A DNA stretch of 64,000 nt, taken from contig CANNGH010000002.1 in NCBI GenBank assembly GCA_947504115.1, positions 62,001 through 126,000 of the forward strand, in the 5' to 3' direction. The notes beneath the pieces were generated by a model that saw only the letters and a list, made by a program, of their open reading frames with translations, was not told the origin of the DNA and made no database searches. A program made the translations under genes and the position numbers. Source of the DNA: an uncultured Sedimentitalea sp. GTDB lineage: Bacteria; Pseudomonadota; Alphaproteobacteria; Rhodobacterales; Rhodobacteraceae. Shown piece after piece: positions 1 to 11,175 of this stretch (the stretch's first letter is position 1; each line of letters opens with the position of its first letter).

Positions 1-1
1 C

Positions 2-550
2 CCCACCGATTTCCATACCGAGATCGAACAGGCCGCCTTCGAGCCCAACAACCTGGTGCGCGGCATCGGCCTCAGCCCCGACAAGATGCTGCTGGGGCGC
101 GGGTTTTCCTATGCCGACGCCCATCGCGCACGGCTGGGCGCGAATTACAAGCAGATCCCGGTCAACCGGCCCAAATCGCCCGTCCACAGCTACAGCAAGG
201 ACGGCGCGATGCGCGTCGAGAACGTCAGCGATCCGGTCTATGCGCCCAATTCCTACGGTGGGCCCACGGCGGATCCTTCGCTCACCGATGAGGCGGGGAT
301 GTGGTATGCCGATGGCGACATGGTGCGCCAGGCCTATACCCTGCGCGAGGATGACGACGACTGGGGCCAGGCGGGCACGCTGGTGCGCGATGTGCTGGAT
401 GACGCGGCCCGCGACCGGCTGGTCAGCAATATCGTCGGCCATCTCAAGGGCGGCGTGTCCGAAAAGGTGCTGGAACGCGCGTTCGAGTATTGGCGTAATG
501 TCGACGAAACCCTTGGCGAAAGGGTTGAAAAGGGCGTCAGGGAAGGCTGA
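2..550 (+). CDS. Catalase, C-terminal part (cut by window edge)
   Basis: Heme catalase, which converts hydrogen peroxide to water and oxygen. Only the last ~182 residues are present; the frame is open to the left edge. The visible part starts with a PTDFHTEIEQAAFEPNN stretch. It then has the proximal heme-ligand region GRGFSYADAHR, whose Tyr is the axial iron ligand in this family, followed by RLGANYKQIPVN, a strongly conserved catalase segment. The end is a short helical tail, so this looks like a small-subunit clade without the C-terminal flavodoxin-like domain. A strong hairpin follows the stop codon. The regulator and start lie outside the window. Confidence 0.93.
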   Translation, partial: PTDFHTEIEQAAFEPNNLVRGIGLSPDKMLLGRGFSYADAHRARLGANYKQIPVNRPKSPVHSYSKDGAMRVENVSDPVYAPNSYGGPTADPSLTDEAGMWYADGDMVRQAYTLREDDDDWGQAGTLVRDVLDDAARDRLVSNIVGHLKGGVSEKVLERAFEYWRNVDETLGERVEKGVREG

Positions 551-577
551 GCGCCGCGCCCGCCAAAGCGAATGCGA

Positions 578-609
578 CCCCCTGCGGGATCTGTCCCGCA
601 GGGGGTTTC
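578..609 (+). terminator. Rho-independent terminator after catalase
   Basis: An 11-bp perfect GC-rich stem (CCCCCTGCGGG with CCCGCAGGGGG) closes a 6-base loop and is followed by TTT. It lies 28 bases after the catalase stop. The stem could also work in the other direction for torT, which converges from the right. Confidence 0.8.
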
Positions 610-644
610 GCGTGCCGTCGCCGGCCAGGACACCGCCGCGCGCG

Positions 645-1688
645 CTATTCGACCACGAAGGTCGGCACGAAACTCGGCGGGGCGAGAGAGCCATCGGGGC
701 CGATATCACGCACGTTTTGCGGCGTGACCAGCTCGATCCGCGGCCCCGCGTGGTGGAGTATCAGTTTTCCTTCGACCGCGCGAACCGCCATTTCGATGGC
801 AAGGCGTCCCTGCAGAACCGGGAAATCGGTCGGGGCGGCGATGATCCTGCCGCGACGCAATGCACGATAAACCGCATGGGTCATGTAGTCGGAAACGATG
901 CCGATGCTGTCGGACAATCCGCGCGAGCGCAGGATGGAGACCGCTGCCTCGGCCATGGGCGCGCTGCCGACCAGATAGTCGATCTGCGGGTGGTTTTCGA
1001 GAACCTCCTCGACCAGAAGCACCTGTATTTCCCGCCCCGTATCGCCGTACTGGGTGGCAACGACGCGGGCGGAACTGTCGGCGATGGCGTCACGGAACCC
1101 GTGATCGACGAACTTCACCCACCCTGCCCCTTCCGGCCCCGGAAACCACGCCAGATCCACGGGCGGCGTTCCCTTCGGATGCCGGTCGGCCACCACCTGC
1201 CCCGCCGCCTTGCCCATGTCATACCATGAGACCGCCGCCTTTGCGGTGATTCCGTCATCCGCGATATCGTTGACCGCGCCGATGATCGGGATCTGCTCGG
1301 CGATGGTCATCAGCGCCGGGGTCAGCCCGTCGAACGAGACCGTTGCCACAATCAAGCCGTCGGCGCCATCCGCCACGCAATCCTTGATCTGTTCGGTCTG
1401 GCGGTCGAGATTGGGATAACCGCCGGCATCCAGCAGGCGGAATCCGACGCCCAGACGCCGGGCCTCCTCGACCATGCCGTAGTTGAGGCTGAGGTAATAC
1501 GCGTCCTTCATGTGCGGCAGGGATACGCAAAAGGTCCAGTGTTGCGCGGCCTTGTCGAGAGGGTCGTAGTCGCGGACCACGGCGGGACTGGAATAGTCGA
1601 ACGGGGTCGTTCGGACTTCGAGCTGCCAAGGCTCTGCCGCCAGCGATAGCGGAAACAGCAAACAGCCCGAAATCCAGCGCAAGATCAT
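645..1688 (-). CDS. torT: TorT-like periplasmic TMAO-sensing protein
   Basis: Periplasmic binding protein of the peripla_BP/LacI fold, 347 residues. In enterobacteria TorT binds trimethylamine N-oxide and forms the sensing complex with the sensor domain of TorS. The first ~18 residues are a signal peptide ending near SLAAEP. The body has the alternating sugar-binding-protein pattern (DGADGLIVATVSFDG, IPIIGAVNDI, WFPGPEGAGWVKFV). The gene is divergent from torS with a 74-base gap, and torR lies beyond torS, so all three Tor sensory components are together. Assignment rests on sequence pattern plus this context. The TMAO specificity is inferred. Confidence 0.85.
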   Translation of the reverse strand: MILRWISGCLLFPLSLAAEPWQLEVRTTPFDYSSPAVVRDYDPLDKAAQHWTFCVSLPHMKDAYYLSLNYGMVEEARRLGVGFRLLDAGGYPNLDRQTEQIKDCVADGADGLIVATVSFDGLTPALMTIAEQIPIIGAVNDIADDGITAKAAVSWYDMGKAAGQVVADRHPKGTPPVDLAWFPGPEGAGWVKFVDHGFRDAIADSSARVVATQYGDTGREIQVLLVEEVLENHPQIDYLVGSAPMAEAAVSILRSRGLSDSIGIVSDYMTHAVYRALRRGRIIAAPTDFPVLQGRLAIEMAVRAVEGKLILHHAGPRIELVTPQNVRDIGPDGSLAPPSFVPTFVVE

Positions 1689-1713
1689 CTTTGTTCTTTC
1701 CGTCCCGTCAAAG

Positions 1714-1738
1714 CTGTATACCCTGACCTCCTATACAG
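1714..1738. promoter_or_regulatory. Dyad in the torT-torS divergent promoter region
   Basis: CTGTATA and TATACAG form a perfect 7-bp inverted repeat separated by 11 bases, centred between the divergent torT and torS starts. The size suits an operator for a dimeric regulator acting on both genes. It does not match the enterobacterial tor box (CTGTTCATAT), so the binding protein is unknown. Confidence 0.4.
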
Positions 1739-1762
1739 TAATCGTGCCGTACAGGGAGCGGG

Positions 1763-4674
1763 ATGTTCAGAAAATCCGGATTAGGTGCGAGACTCCTGCT
1801 GGCCTTCGTGGTCATCGCGGGCCTGCCGGTGATCGCGAACGTCTTTGGCTGGTTCGAGTTGCGCGATGTCGCCCGCATCCAGACAGGGATGATCCGCGAA
1901 ACCATCCCCGCCATTGCCGAGGTGCGCGGCATCGCCGAGGAAAGCTCGCGTATCGTGTCGCTGGCACCGGAACTGGCGCAGGTCCGAACGCAGGCCGAAC
2001 GGCAGAAACGCTCGGATTTTCTGCTGGCGCAGATCGACGCACTGGAACAGCGATTGCAGCGCAGCGAAACGCAGACACGGCCGGATTACGGCGTGCTTCT
2101 GACCACATTGCGGATGGTCGGCACGCAGATGAACGCGCTCGACGGGTTGGTGAGCCAGCGGATTTCACTGACCGAAGAACGCGATCGAAACCTCGCGATC
2201 GTGCGTGGCGCGATCAATGCCCTGCTCGAGATGGCGGATACGCTGGTTGCAAACGCGCAGATGGGAACATCCGCCGTCATCTCGAATATCTATGACCTCA
2301 GCCCCGGCAACGGGCAGCAGGAACAACGGCTGGACGCGCTGGACAAGCTGATCGAGGTCGACCTGTTCCAGCTGGGGCTGATGTTCGAATTGCGCTCGCG
2401 CACCTCGGAAATCGGGCTTCTGGCCAACCGGATTCCGGGCATCTCGCATGTGGCGGCGCTGGAGCGGACCGAGGCGGAACTGGTCGAGCGTATCGATATC
2501 GTGAAACGGCGTATTGCCTCGGTGCGCGATCCGGGCCGCGCGATGCAAGCCTCGGAGATGCTTGCCGACATCAGCCTTCTGGTGGAATCGCGACCGCAGG
2601 AAACCAATGTCTTTACCGCCTCGGCCGATATCCTGCGCCTGAACGATCGCATCGCCGACGGTCAGGATACCTTGCGGCACACGTCGACCGTTCTGGGTCG
2701 CGAGGCGGATGACCTTGCCCTTTCGGCGCAGCGGCGCGCCACCGCGCTGGGGGCAAAATCCACCGCCGCCATCCGCGACGTGCAGGCGCGCAATCTGATT
2801 GCAGGCGCGATCGCGATGCTGATTTCGCTGTTCGTTTTGTGGTTCTACATCCGCGGCAACGTCACGCGACGGCTTGACCGTCTGTCGGACCGGATGTCCG
2901 CCCTGGCAGCGGGACGGTTGCATGGCGCGGTTCACCCGGAGGGCAATGACGAAATCGCCCGCATGGAAAAATCGGTCGAGTTTTTCCGCCAGCAGGCTCT
3001 CGCGAACCGCGACCTGCAGGAGGAACGCGATCGCAACGCGATGGAACTGCTTTCGCATCGCAACGAGCTTCAGCGGCTGGTGAACGAGCAGACCGAGGAA
3101 CTGCGCGGCGAAGTGACCGCACATGCCGCTGCCCGCGACCGCGCCGAGGCCGCGACGCGGGCCAAATCCGAATTCCTCGCGATGATGAGTCACGAGATCC
3201 GCACGCCGATGAACGGCGTTCTGGGGATGCTGCGCAACCTCTCTCACGACCTGAAAGGCGCGCGGCAGACCGAGGATGTTCAGACCGCGCTGTCATCGGG
3301 GGAAAGTCTGCTGGCGCTATTGAACGACATTCTGGATTATTCCCGTGCCGAGGGCGGCGAATTCCCGAACGCGGTGCAAGTGTTTTCGATTGCCGATCTG
3401 GTGAACGATATCGACCTGCTGATGCGACCCGACGCACGCGACAAGCAGGTGCAATTGCTGGTGGACATGCCCTGCGACATACCGCGCGCCGTGTCGGGCG
3501 ACATGGTCAAGCTGCGCCAGATCCTGTTCAATCTGGTGTCGAACGCGCTCAAGTTCACCACCAGCGGCGAGGTCGTGCTGCGGGTGCGCCGGCAGCCGGG
3601 CGAGTCCGGGGACACGGATCACTATTTCTTCGAGATCAGCGACACCGGCAAGGGCATCTCCCCCGAGGCGATCGAGCGGGTCTTCGAACCGTTCGAGCAG
3701 GAAGACGCGACACGCATCCATGGCGGCACCGGTCTGGGGCTGGCGATCTGCCGCAAGTTCGCCGACGCGATGGGCGCCACGCTGACCGCCGAAAGCGCGC
3801 CCGATGTCGGCTCGGTCTTCACCCTTCGGGTTCCGCTGGCCAAGGCGGATGCGGCCGCCCTGCCCCGCGCCGAGCATCCATCGGCCATGCGGATGGTCGA
3901 GCCGCTTGACGTGCTGGTGGTCGAGGATCACGAGATCAACCGAAAGGTCGCGCGCAGCTATCTGGAACGGATGGGGCATTGCGTGATCTGTGCGGCCACC
4001 GGCGAAGAGGCGCTGGAACGGTTGGCCGAGCGTCGCTTCAACCTGGTGCTGCTGGATGTGAACCTGCCGGGAATGAGCGGTCTGGATGTCGCCCAAGCTA
4101 TCCGCGCCGATCCCGATCCGGCAATCGCATCCTTGCCGTTGATCGCGATTTCCGCCCATGCCTCCCCCGATCAGATCGACGGCCATCTTGCAGCGGGGAT
4201 GGATTGCTTCGTGGCCAAACCGGTCTCTCCCGAACGGCTCGCCTCGGCGATTGCGGACGTTGTGGCCGGACGCCGGCGGGGGATTTTCCCGTCGTCGCGC
4301 AGCCCGTCGCCCAAGCCGCAAGACCCGCGCCCAAAGCTGCTGTCCGCCTCGATCAACGACCTTGGCGCAGTTCCCGCCATCGAGATCGCCCGGCTTTATC
4401 TCGGGCGACTGAAAGAGGATATCGGCCATATCCGCAAGGCGGCTGCGGATCGCAGGATGAGCGACCTTGCCGACCACGCGCATCGCGCCCTTGGCGCGGC
4501 GTCGAATTTCGACCTGCCGGACTTGATCGCCTGTTTCGCAGCGCTCGAACGGGCGGCGAAGCGCGACGAAAAGGATGCGATCGGCGATTTGATACAAGAC
4601 GCCGAAAGGCTGGCCCGGCATGCCACGGCCGGGATCACTGCGGAAATAGCGCAGATCACGGATATGGACGAGGA

Positions 4675-4702
<28 letters not shown>
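1763..4702 (+). CDS. torS: TorS hybrid sensor histidine kinase
   Basis: Tripartite sensor kinase of 979 residues. It has a first membrane helix at ~11-31, a long helical periplasmic sensor domain to ~335, a second membrane helix at ~338-360, then HAMP and a short coiled coil. The HisKA box MMSHEIRTPMNG has the phospho-His at 477. The HATPase domain shows N, G1 (DTGKGI) and G2 (GGTGLGLAI) boxes. The receiver domain has the phospho-Asp at ~765 (LLDVNLPG), and a C-terminal HPt domain has its His near 907 (HAHRALGAASN). This is the full His-Asp-His relay typical of TorS, which passes phosphate to TorR. Its stop overlaps the convergent torR gene by 28 bp. Confidence 0.92.
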
Positions 4703-6506
<1,804 letters not shown>

Positions 6507-6664
6507 GCAGACTTCCGGAGCATCTCGTGATCATCACCTGACGCTCCGGCCCTTTGTTCCGGGCTGCGATCCGGATTGTGTATCCCCCTTTCGGATCGTG
6601 CCTGCAACCGCCGCTCGTCCCGCGAAGCCGGGGCGGGCGGCCCGACCCAAGGATGATTTTCCCC

Positions 6665-7696
6665 ATGTCCGCTCCTGAACCGGTGATTTCCTGCAAAAGT
6701 GTCTGGAAGCTCTTCGGCCCCAATGCCGATCACTATTTTTCCACCCTGAAAGGCGCGCCCAGCTTTCAGTCGATCCGCGAGGCCGGCTATATCGCCGCTG
6801 TCCGCGATGTGACCCTCGATATCCCCCGTGGCGAGATGCTGGTCATCATGGGCCTGTCGGGGTCGGGCAAATCCACGCTGGTGCGCTGCCTGTCGCGTCT
6901 TATCGACATCACCGGCGGCGAGGTCCATGTCGACGGGCAGGATATCGGTGCGCTGAAAGAGAAGGAACTGATCGAGTTGCGGCGCAACAAGATGGGCATG
7001 GTGTTCCAGAGCTTCGGCCTCCTGCCCCACCGCACGGTTCTGGACAACATCGCGTTCCCCCTTGAGATGCGCGGACAGGATCGCCACACCCGCCGCGCCC
7101 GCGCCATGGAGGTGATCGAACTGGTCGGTCTGTCCGGGCGCGAGGATTATTTCCCGCGTGAACTGAGCGGCGGGCAGCAACAGCGCGTCGGCATCGCCCG
7201 CAGCCTGGCGATCGAGCCCGACATCTGGTTCCTGGACGAGCCGTTCTCGGCGCTGGACCCGCTGATCCGGCGCGAGATGCAGGACGAATTCCTTCGCCTT
7301 CAGCGGCTGCTGGGCAAGACCATCGTGTTCATCACCCACGATTTCGACGAGGCCCTGCGCCTTGCCGACCGGATCGCCATCATGAAGGACGGCGCGGTCG
7401 AGCAATGCGACCGGCCCGACCGGATCGTGATGAATCCGGCCACCAAATATGTCGCCAAGTTCACCCATGAAATCGACAAGGCGCGGGTGGTGCGGGCCTC
7501 GGCCCTGATGCAGCCGGTCAACGGTGCGGCGCTGACCGGCGACGCCGTCGGCAGTCAGCAGACGATTCACGACCTGGCGCGACTGATCATCAACGACCCG
7601 CGCGAGGCGTTTCCGGTGGCCGGCGACGATGGCGCGTTGCTGGGCATGCTGCCGCGACAGGAGGCCATCGACGTCCTGCTGGGAGGCCACGCATGA
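6665..7696 (+). CDS. tmoV: TmoV-like ABC transporter ATP-binding protein
   Basis: ATPase of the ProV/OpuAA class, 343 residues. Walker A GLSGSGKST, Q-loop MVFQSFGLLPHRT, signature LSGGQQQRVGIARS, Walker B IWFLDEPFSALDP and switch His in FITHDFDEA are all intact. A C-terminal ~90-residue extension after AKFTHEIDKARVV resembles the degenerate CBS region of ProV. The ATG at 6665 is chosen because the conserved N-terminus starts there; AAGGA lies about 11 bases upstream. It overlaps the permease gene by an ATGA junction, so the two are translationally coupled. Confidence 0.85.
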   Translation: MSAPEPVISCKSVWKLFGPNADHYFSTLKGAPSFQSIREAGYIAAVRDVTLDIPRGEMLVIMGLSGSGKSTLVRCLSRLIDITGGEVHVDGQDIGALKEKELIELRRNKMGMVFQSFGLLPHRTVLDNIAFPLEMRGQDRHTRRARAMEVIELVGLSGREDYFPRELSGGQQQRVGIARSLAIEPDIWFLDEPFSALDPLIRREMQDEFLRLQRLLGKTIVFITHDFDEALRLADRIAIMKDGAVEQCDRPDRIVMNPATKYVAKFTHEIDKARVVRASALMQPVNGAALTGDAVGSQQTIHDLARLIINDPREAFPVAGDDGALLGMLPRQEAIDVLLGGHA

Positions 7697-9654
7697 GCAT
7701 CGCGATAACCGACACACCGCCCGTTGGCGGCGGGCTGACCCGGATCCGCATGGCGCAGATCCTGCTGATCGTCGCGCTGGGTCTGATCGTCGCGAAAACC
7801 GTGCTGCCTGCCGGGCTGATCCGCCCGCCGGAATGGCTGGTCTGGCCGTTCGCCGACTGGATCAATGCGGCGTTCAGGTTCATGCGCGACGATCTTGGCC
7901 TGATCCACGTCACCCGCGCCATTGCCGACGGGATCGAGTGGCTTCTGGATGTCACCGCCAACCTGCTCTACGGCAAGAGCCGCTGGCCGAATATCGGGCC
8001 GATCCCGTGGACCGTGATCGCATCCAGCGCGGCCATCATCGGCTATGCGCTGAACGGCTGGCGCCTGGCGCTGCTCTCGGGCGGCACGTTCTGCTGGATC
8101 GCCATCATGGGCCAGTGGACATGGTCGATGGAGACCCTTTCGGTGATCGTGGTGGCCGCGCCGTTCTCGATCCTGATGGGGCTGCTCATGGGGATTGCGG
8201 CGTGGCGCTCGGCGCTGTTCGAAAAGCTGCTGAACCCGGTTCTGAACATCGCCCAATCGATGCCGCATTTCGCCTATATGATCCCGGTCGTCGTGTTCAT
8301 CGGCGTCGGCCCCAAGGCGGGTGCGGTCGTCACCATCATCTTTTCGGTGCCGCCGATGATCCGCATGACATTGCTGGGCCTGAAAAAGGTCTCGGACGAG
8401 GTGATCGAAAGCGGCAAGATGAGCGGCGCGACGCAGTTGCAACTGCTGTGGTCGGTGCGGATTCCGACGGCGCGCACCGATATTCTGGTGGGCGTGAACC
8501 AGGTCATCATGCAATGCCTTGCGATGGTGGTTCTGGCCAGTTTCATCGGCATGCCCGGTCTGGGGCAGAAGCTGCTGCAACTGCTTCAGGCGCTGAAAGT
8601 CGGACGCTCGGTCGAGATCGGCATCACCATCGTGCTGCTTGCCGTGATGCTGGACCGCTGTTCCAAAGCCTGGGCGATGCGGCAACCGCAGCATCACGAC
8701 AAGGGCACACCCTGGTTCGTGCGCCACCGCCTTGCGCTGATCTGGGCGGTGCTCACGCTGGTGCTGCTGGGACTGGCGCAGGTGGTTCCCCTGTTCGACC
8801 AGATCAGCCGTCGTCAGGCGCTGAGCCTTGCCGGACCGCTGGACGCGGTGGTGGACTGGTTCATCGTCGTGGTTGATCCCGTGACGACATGGCTGCGCTG
8901 GTTCCTGATCGTATGGGTGCTGATCCCGCTGCGCGATGCGTTCCTCTTCGCCCCCTTCTCCGCCGTTCTGATGTTGATCGCGGCGGCGGGCTGGGCCATC
9001 GGCGGCTTGCGCTCGGCGGCGATCTGCGTGGCGTTCTTCGGCTTCATCGCGATGTCGGGCTGGTGGGATCGCGCGATGATCACCGTCTATACCGTCACCG
9101 TTTCCGTCGCCATCGCCACCGTGATCGGCTTTCCGCTGGGCATATGGGCATCGCGCAACCAGGCGCGCGCGCAACGGATGCTGCTGGTCTGCGACACGTT
9201 CCAGACATTCCCCAGCTTCATCTATCTGATCCCGGTCGTCATGCTGTTCGGTGTCAATGACGTTGCGGTGGTCGGCGCGGTCGTGCTGTTCGCTGCCGTT
9301 CCGCTGATCCGCTATACCATCGAAGGGCTGCGCGGCGTGCCCCATGAAATGGTCGAGGCCGCCGAGATGTCGGGCGCGACCTATGGGCAGACGATGTGGA
9401 AGGTCCGCCTGCCGCTGGCGCTGCCCACGATCATGGTGGGCGTCAACCAGTCGGTGATGTTCTCGCTGTTCATGGTGATCATCGCCGCCTTCATCGGCAC
9501 GCAGGATCTGGGGCAGGAAATGCAGCGCGCGCTCAGCTCGTCCGATGTCGGCAAGGGGCTGGTGCTGGGCACGGCGGTGGCCTTCATGGGGCTTCTGGTC
9601 GATCATCTGGTCCAGACCTGGGGCGCGCGACGGCGTGCGCTGCTGGGCCTCTGA
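7693..9654 (+). CDS. tmoW: TmoW-like fused two-domain ABC permease
   Basis: Inner-membrane permease of 653 residues made of two ProW-type transmembrane domains in tandem. Each half carries an EAA-like coupling loop: SGATQLQLLWSVRIP in the first and SGATYGQTMWKVRLP in the second. Both are followed by the conserved VGVNQ(V/S)(I/V)M segment. The fused architecture means one polypeptide supplies both halves of the channel. It is expected to work with the preceding ATPase and binding protein for uptake of TMAO or a related methylated amine. A strong hairpin 7 bases after the stop probably ends the operon. Confidence 0.85.
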   Translation: MSIAITDTPPVGGGLTRIRMAQILLIVALGLIVAKTVLPAGLIRPPEWLVWPFADWINAAFRFMRDDLGLIHVTRAIADGIEWLLDVTANLLYGKSRWPNIGPIPWTVIASSAAIIGYALNGWRLALLSGGTFCWIAIMGQWTWSMETLSVIVVAAPFSILMGLLMGIAAWRSALFEKLLNPVLNIAQSMPHFAYMIPVVVFIGVGPKAGAVVTIIFSVPPMIRMTLLGLKKVSDEVIESGKMSGATQLQLLWSVRIPTARTDILVGVNQVIMQCLAMVVLASFIGMPGLGQKLLQLLQALKVGRSVEIGITIVLLAVMLDRCSKAWAMRQPQHHDKGTPWFVRHRLALIWAVLTLVLLGLAQVVPLFDQISRRQALSLAGPLDAVVDWFIVVVDPVTTWLRWFLIVWVLIPLRDAFLFAPFSAVLMLIAAAGWAIGGLRSAAICVAFFGFIAMSGWWDRAMITVYTVTVSVAIATVIGFPLGIWASRNQARAQRMLLVCDTFQTFPSFIYLIPVVMLFGVNDVAVVGAVVLFAAVPLIRYTIEGLRGVPHEMVEAAEMSGATYGQTMWKVRLPLALPTIMVGVNQSVMFSLFMVIIAAFIGTQDLGQEMQRALSSSDVGKGLVLGTAVAFMGLLVDHLVQTWGARRRALLGL

Positions 9655-9660
9655 CATTGC

Positions 9661-9698
9661 GGGAACCGGATCGGAAAGACGCGATCCGGTTCCCGCTT
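9661..9698 (+). terminator. Terminator of the tmoXVW operon
   Basis: A 13-bp perfect stem (GGGAACCGGATCG with CGATCCGGTTCCC) around an 8-base loop is followed by GCTTG, a weak U tract. It starts 7 bases after the permease stop. Confidence 0.75.
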
Positions 9699-9835
9699 GA
9701 ATCACGACCCGAAGTTCTGTGCACATTGCGACATGCGCGATATGCTCGCGTGAAATGACGTCGTGGATCCCCGTGAAACCGGGACGTTTCCGTCGGTGTG
9801 CGGGGGGCGTGGCGGATCGTGGATGATTGCCCGTT

Positions 9836-10480
9836 ATGGAACGATACTTTGCCATCGACATGCCGGCCGGGCGTTTTGCATGGAATACGCTTGTCTTCAG
9901 CCTTTTCAGCCTGGTGCCGGTCGTCCTGATCTACGTTGCACTGACGCCCGGCTTTGGCGCCATACTGATTGACGGCGGCCTCCCGCTCAGCAGGTTTTCA
10001 CGGCAGGTCGTGACCAACGGCCTGCCCGTCGTATTCATCGTGAATTATATCAGCTTCTTTCTGTTCGCCTCGATCATGGCCAGACCGGGGCAGGATTACG
10101 GGATCGGACTTGTTCTTCTGGTCGATCTGCCTGTGCGCATCTTCGGGTTCGTCGCCCTGCATGCAATCATCTATGTGCTGTCCGCCGACTTGTTCGGATC
10201 CTTCGGCGCAAGCCGTGCGACCGCCCTTCGGGTCGTGGCGCCGACGCTGGCGCGTTCAATCTTCTTCGAGAATATTTCAGGCGCGTATCTCTACGCGACG
10301 CTTGCGAGCGCGCTGCCCCTCTATATCGCGGCCGTCGAGAATTCGGCAAGACTGGGCCGGCTGGCGAACAGATTTCCGGGGCGCTCGGGGTCCGTGCTTT
10401 TTGCGCTCGCCCTGTTCGCGTTCTCCGTCCTCGCACTGAGCGCATTTGCAGCAATGCTGATCCGGTGGCAGACGCCGTGA
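9836..10480 (+). CDS. Uncharacterised multi-pass membrane protein
   Basis: A 214-residue protein with about four to six hydrophobic helices, for example FSLVPVVLIYVAL, VFIVNYISFFLFASIM, IFGFVALHAIIYVL and the C-terminal SVLFALALFAFSVLALSAF. I do not recognise the family. The ATG at 9836 is used; an in-frame TTG at 9827 is possible. No strong ribosome-binding site is seen. It stands alone between the tmo operon and tRNA-Val, facing away from the HU/lon group. Confidence 0.6.
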   Translation: MERYFAIDMPAGRFAWNTLVFSLFSLVPVVLIYVALTPGFGAILIDGGLPLSRFSRQVVTNGLPVVFIVNYISFFLFASIMARPGQDYGIGLVLLVDLPVRIFGFVALHAIIYVLSADLFGSFGASRATALRVVAPTLARSIFFENISGAYLYATLASALPLYIAAVENSARLGRLANRFPGRSGSVLFALALFAFSVLALSAFAAMLIRWQTP

Positions 10481-10537
10481 CGGGCGCCGCATTTTGATCG
10501 CCATTCACGGCTCTGTCTTGAACATAGCGGGGTGGAA

Positions 10538-10612
10538 TGGTGGGTGATAAGAGATTTGAACTCCTGACATCTTCGATGTGAACGAAGCGCTCTACCACTG
10601 AGCTAATCACCC
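10538..10612 (-). tRNA. tRNA-Val (anticodon CAC)
   Basis: A complete cloverleaf on the minus strand. The acceptor stem is GGGTGAT with ATCACCC, the D arm is GCTC...GAGC, and the anticodon stem CTTCG/CGAAG holds loop TTCACAT, giving anticodon CAC (codon GUG). The T arm AGGAG/CTCTT has loop TTCAAAT. The discriminator is A and the CCA end is encoded in the DNA. It lies 18 bases downstream of the HU gene and may be cotranscribed with it. Confidence 0.95.
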
Positions 10613-10630
10613 GTTGGCGAGGGTTTACAA

Positions 10631-11014
10631 TTACTCCGCCGTCGCTGCAAGAGGGTCTTTGAACTGTCGCGGCGCATCTTCCGTCCGACGCAGTTTGCAC
10701 ACGAAGATGCGGCCGTTGTCCTTGTCTTCGGTGCGGGTGACGCGCAGTTTGCCCAAGGGCTGCAGAGCCAATCCGCGCTCCTGCGCGATGGTCTCGCCCA
10801 GCACCGCCAGCATCGTCTCGATCACTGGCTTGGCGTCCTTCTTCTTGACGCCCGAGCGCGCCACCACCAGGTCGATCAGTTCCTTTTTCTTCAGATCACC
10901 GGCGGTCTGACCCGCATCAGAACTCGCTTCCGCCGCGGCTGTCTCGTCCGGACCCGCGGGTTTTTTCGCGGTCGTGTCTGCGGCGGGTTTTCGGTTCGAG
11001 GTGGAATTTGACAT
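10631..11014 (-). CDS. HU-family DNA-binding protein with N-terminal extension
   Basis: Nucleoid-associated protein of 127 residues. The C-terminal ~85 residues have the HU/IHF pattern (KKKELIDLVVARSGVKKKDAKPVIETMLAVLGETIAQ, given here as the helical region ~42-78), then GLALQPLGKLRVTRT and a basic arm. The first ~40 residues are an Ala/Lys/Asp-rich, probably disordered extension not found in classical ~90-residue HU. It follows lon in the same direction but is separated by a terminator, and precedes tRNA-Val. It probably binds DNA non-specifically as a dimer. Confidence 0.85.
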   Translation of the reverse strand: MSNSTSNRKPAADTTAKKPAGPDETAAAEASSDAGQTAGDLKKKELIDLVVARSGVKKKDAKPVIETMLAVLGETIAQERGLALQPLGKLRVTRTEDKDNGRIFVCKLRRTEDAPRQFKDPLAATAE

Positions 11015-11120
11015 GCTGAGCCTTCGAAATCTGGAATTTGCCTGACGTCACATGTAAAGCGCGTTGCGCGGGAATGCCAGTTGTCCGCCGGTCCGCTCCG
11101 GATGTTTTCCACGACCCATA

Positions 11121-11158
11121 TGCAAAACGGGGCGGACCGTTTCCGGTCCGCCCCGCAT
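11121..11158 (-). terminator. Terminator of lon
   Basis: A 10-bp perfect stem (GGGGCGGACC with GGTCCGCCCC, 6-base loop) is followed on the minus strand by GTTTTGC. It starts about 20 bases after the lon stop, between lon and the HU gene. Confidence 0.8.
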
Positions 11159-11175
11159 CATTGCCAATCTCTGGC

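Noticed and set aside
10538-10612. tRNA-Val as an integration site for a mobile element
   Set aside because: No integrase, direct repeat of the tRNA end or foreign gene is seen on either side; the HU/lon neighbourhood looks ordinary.
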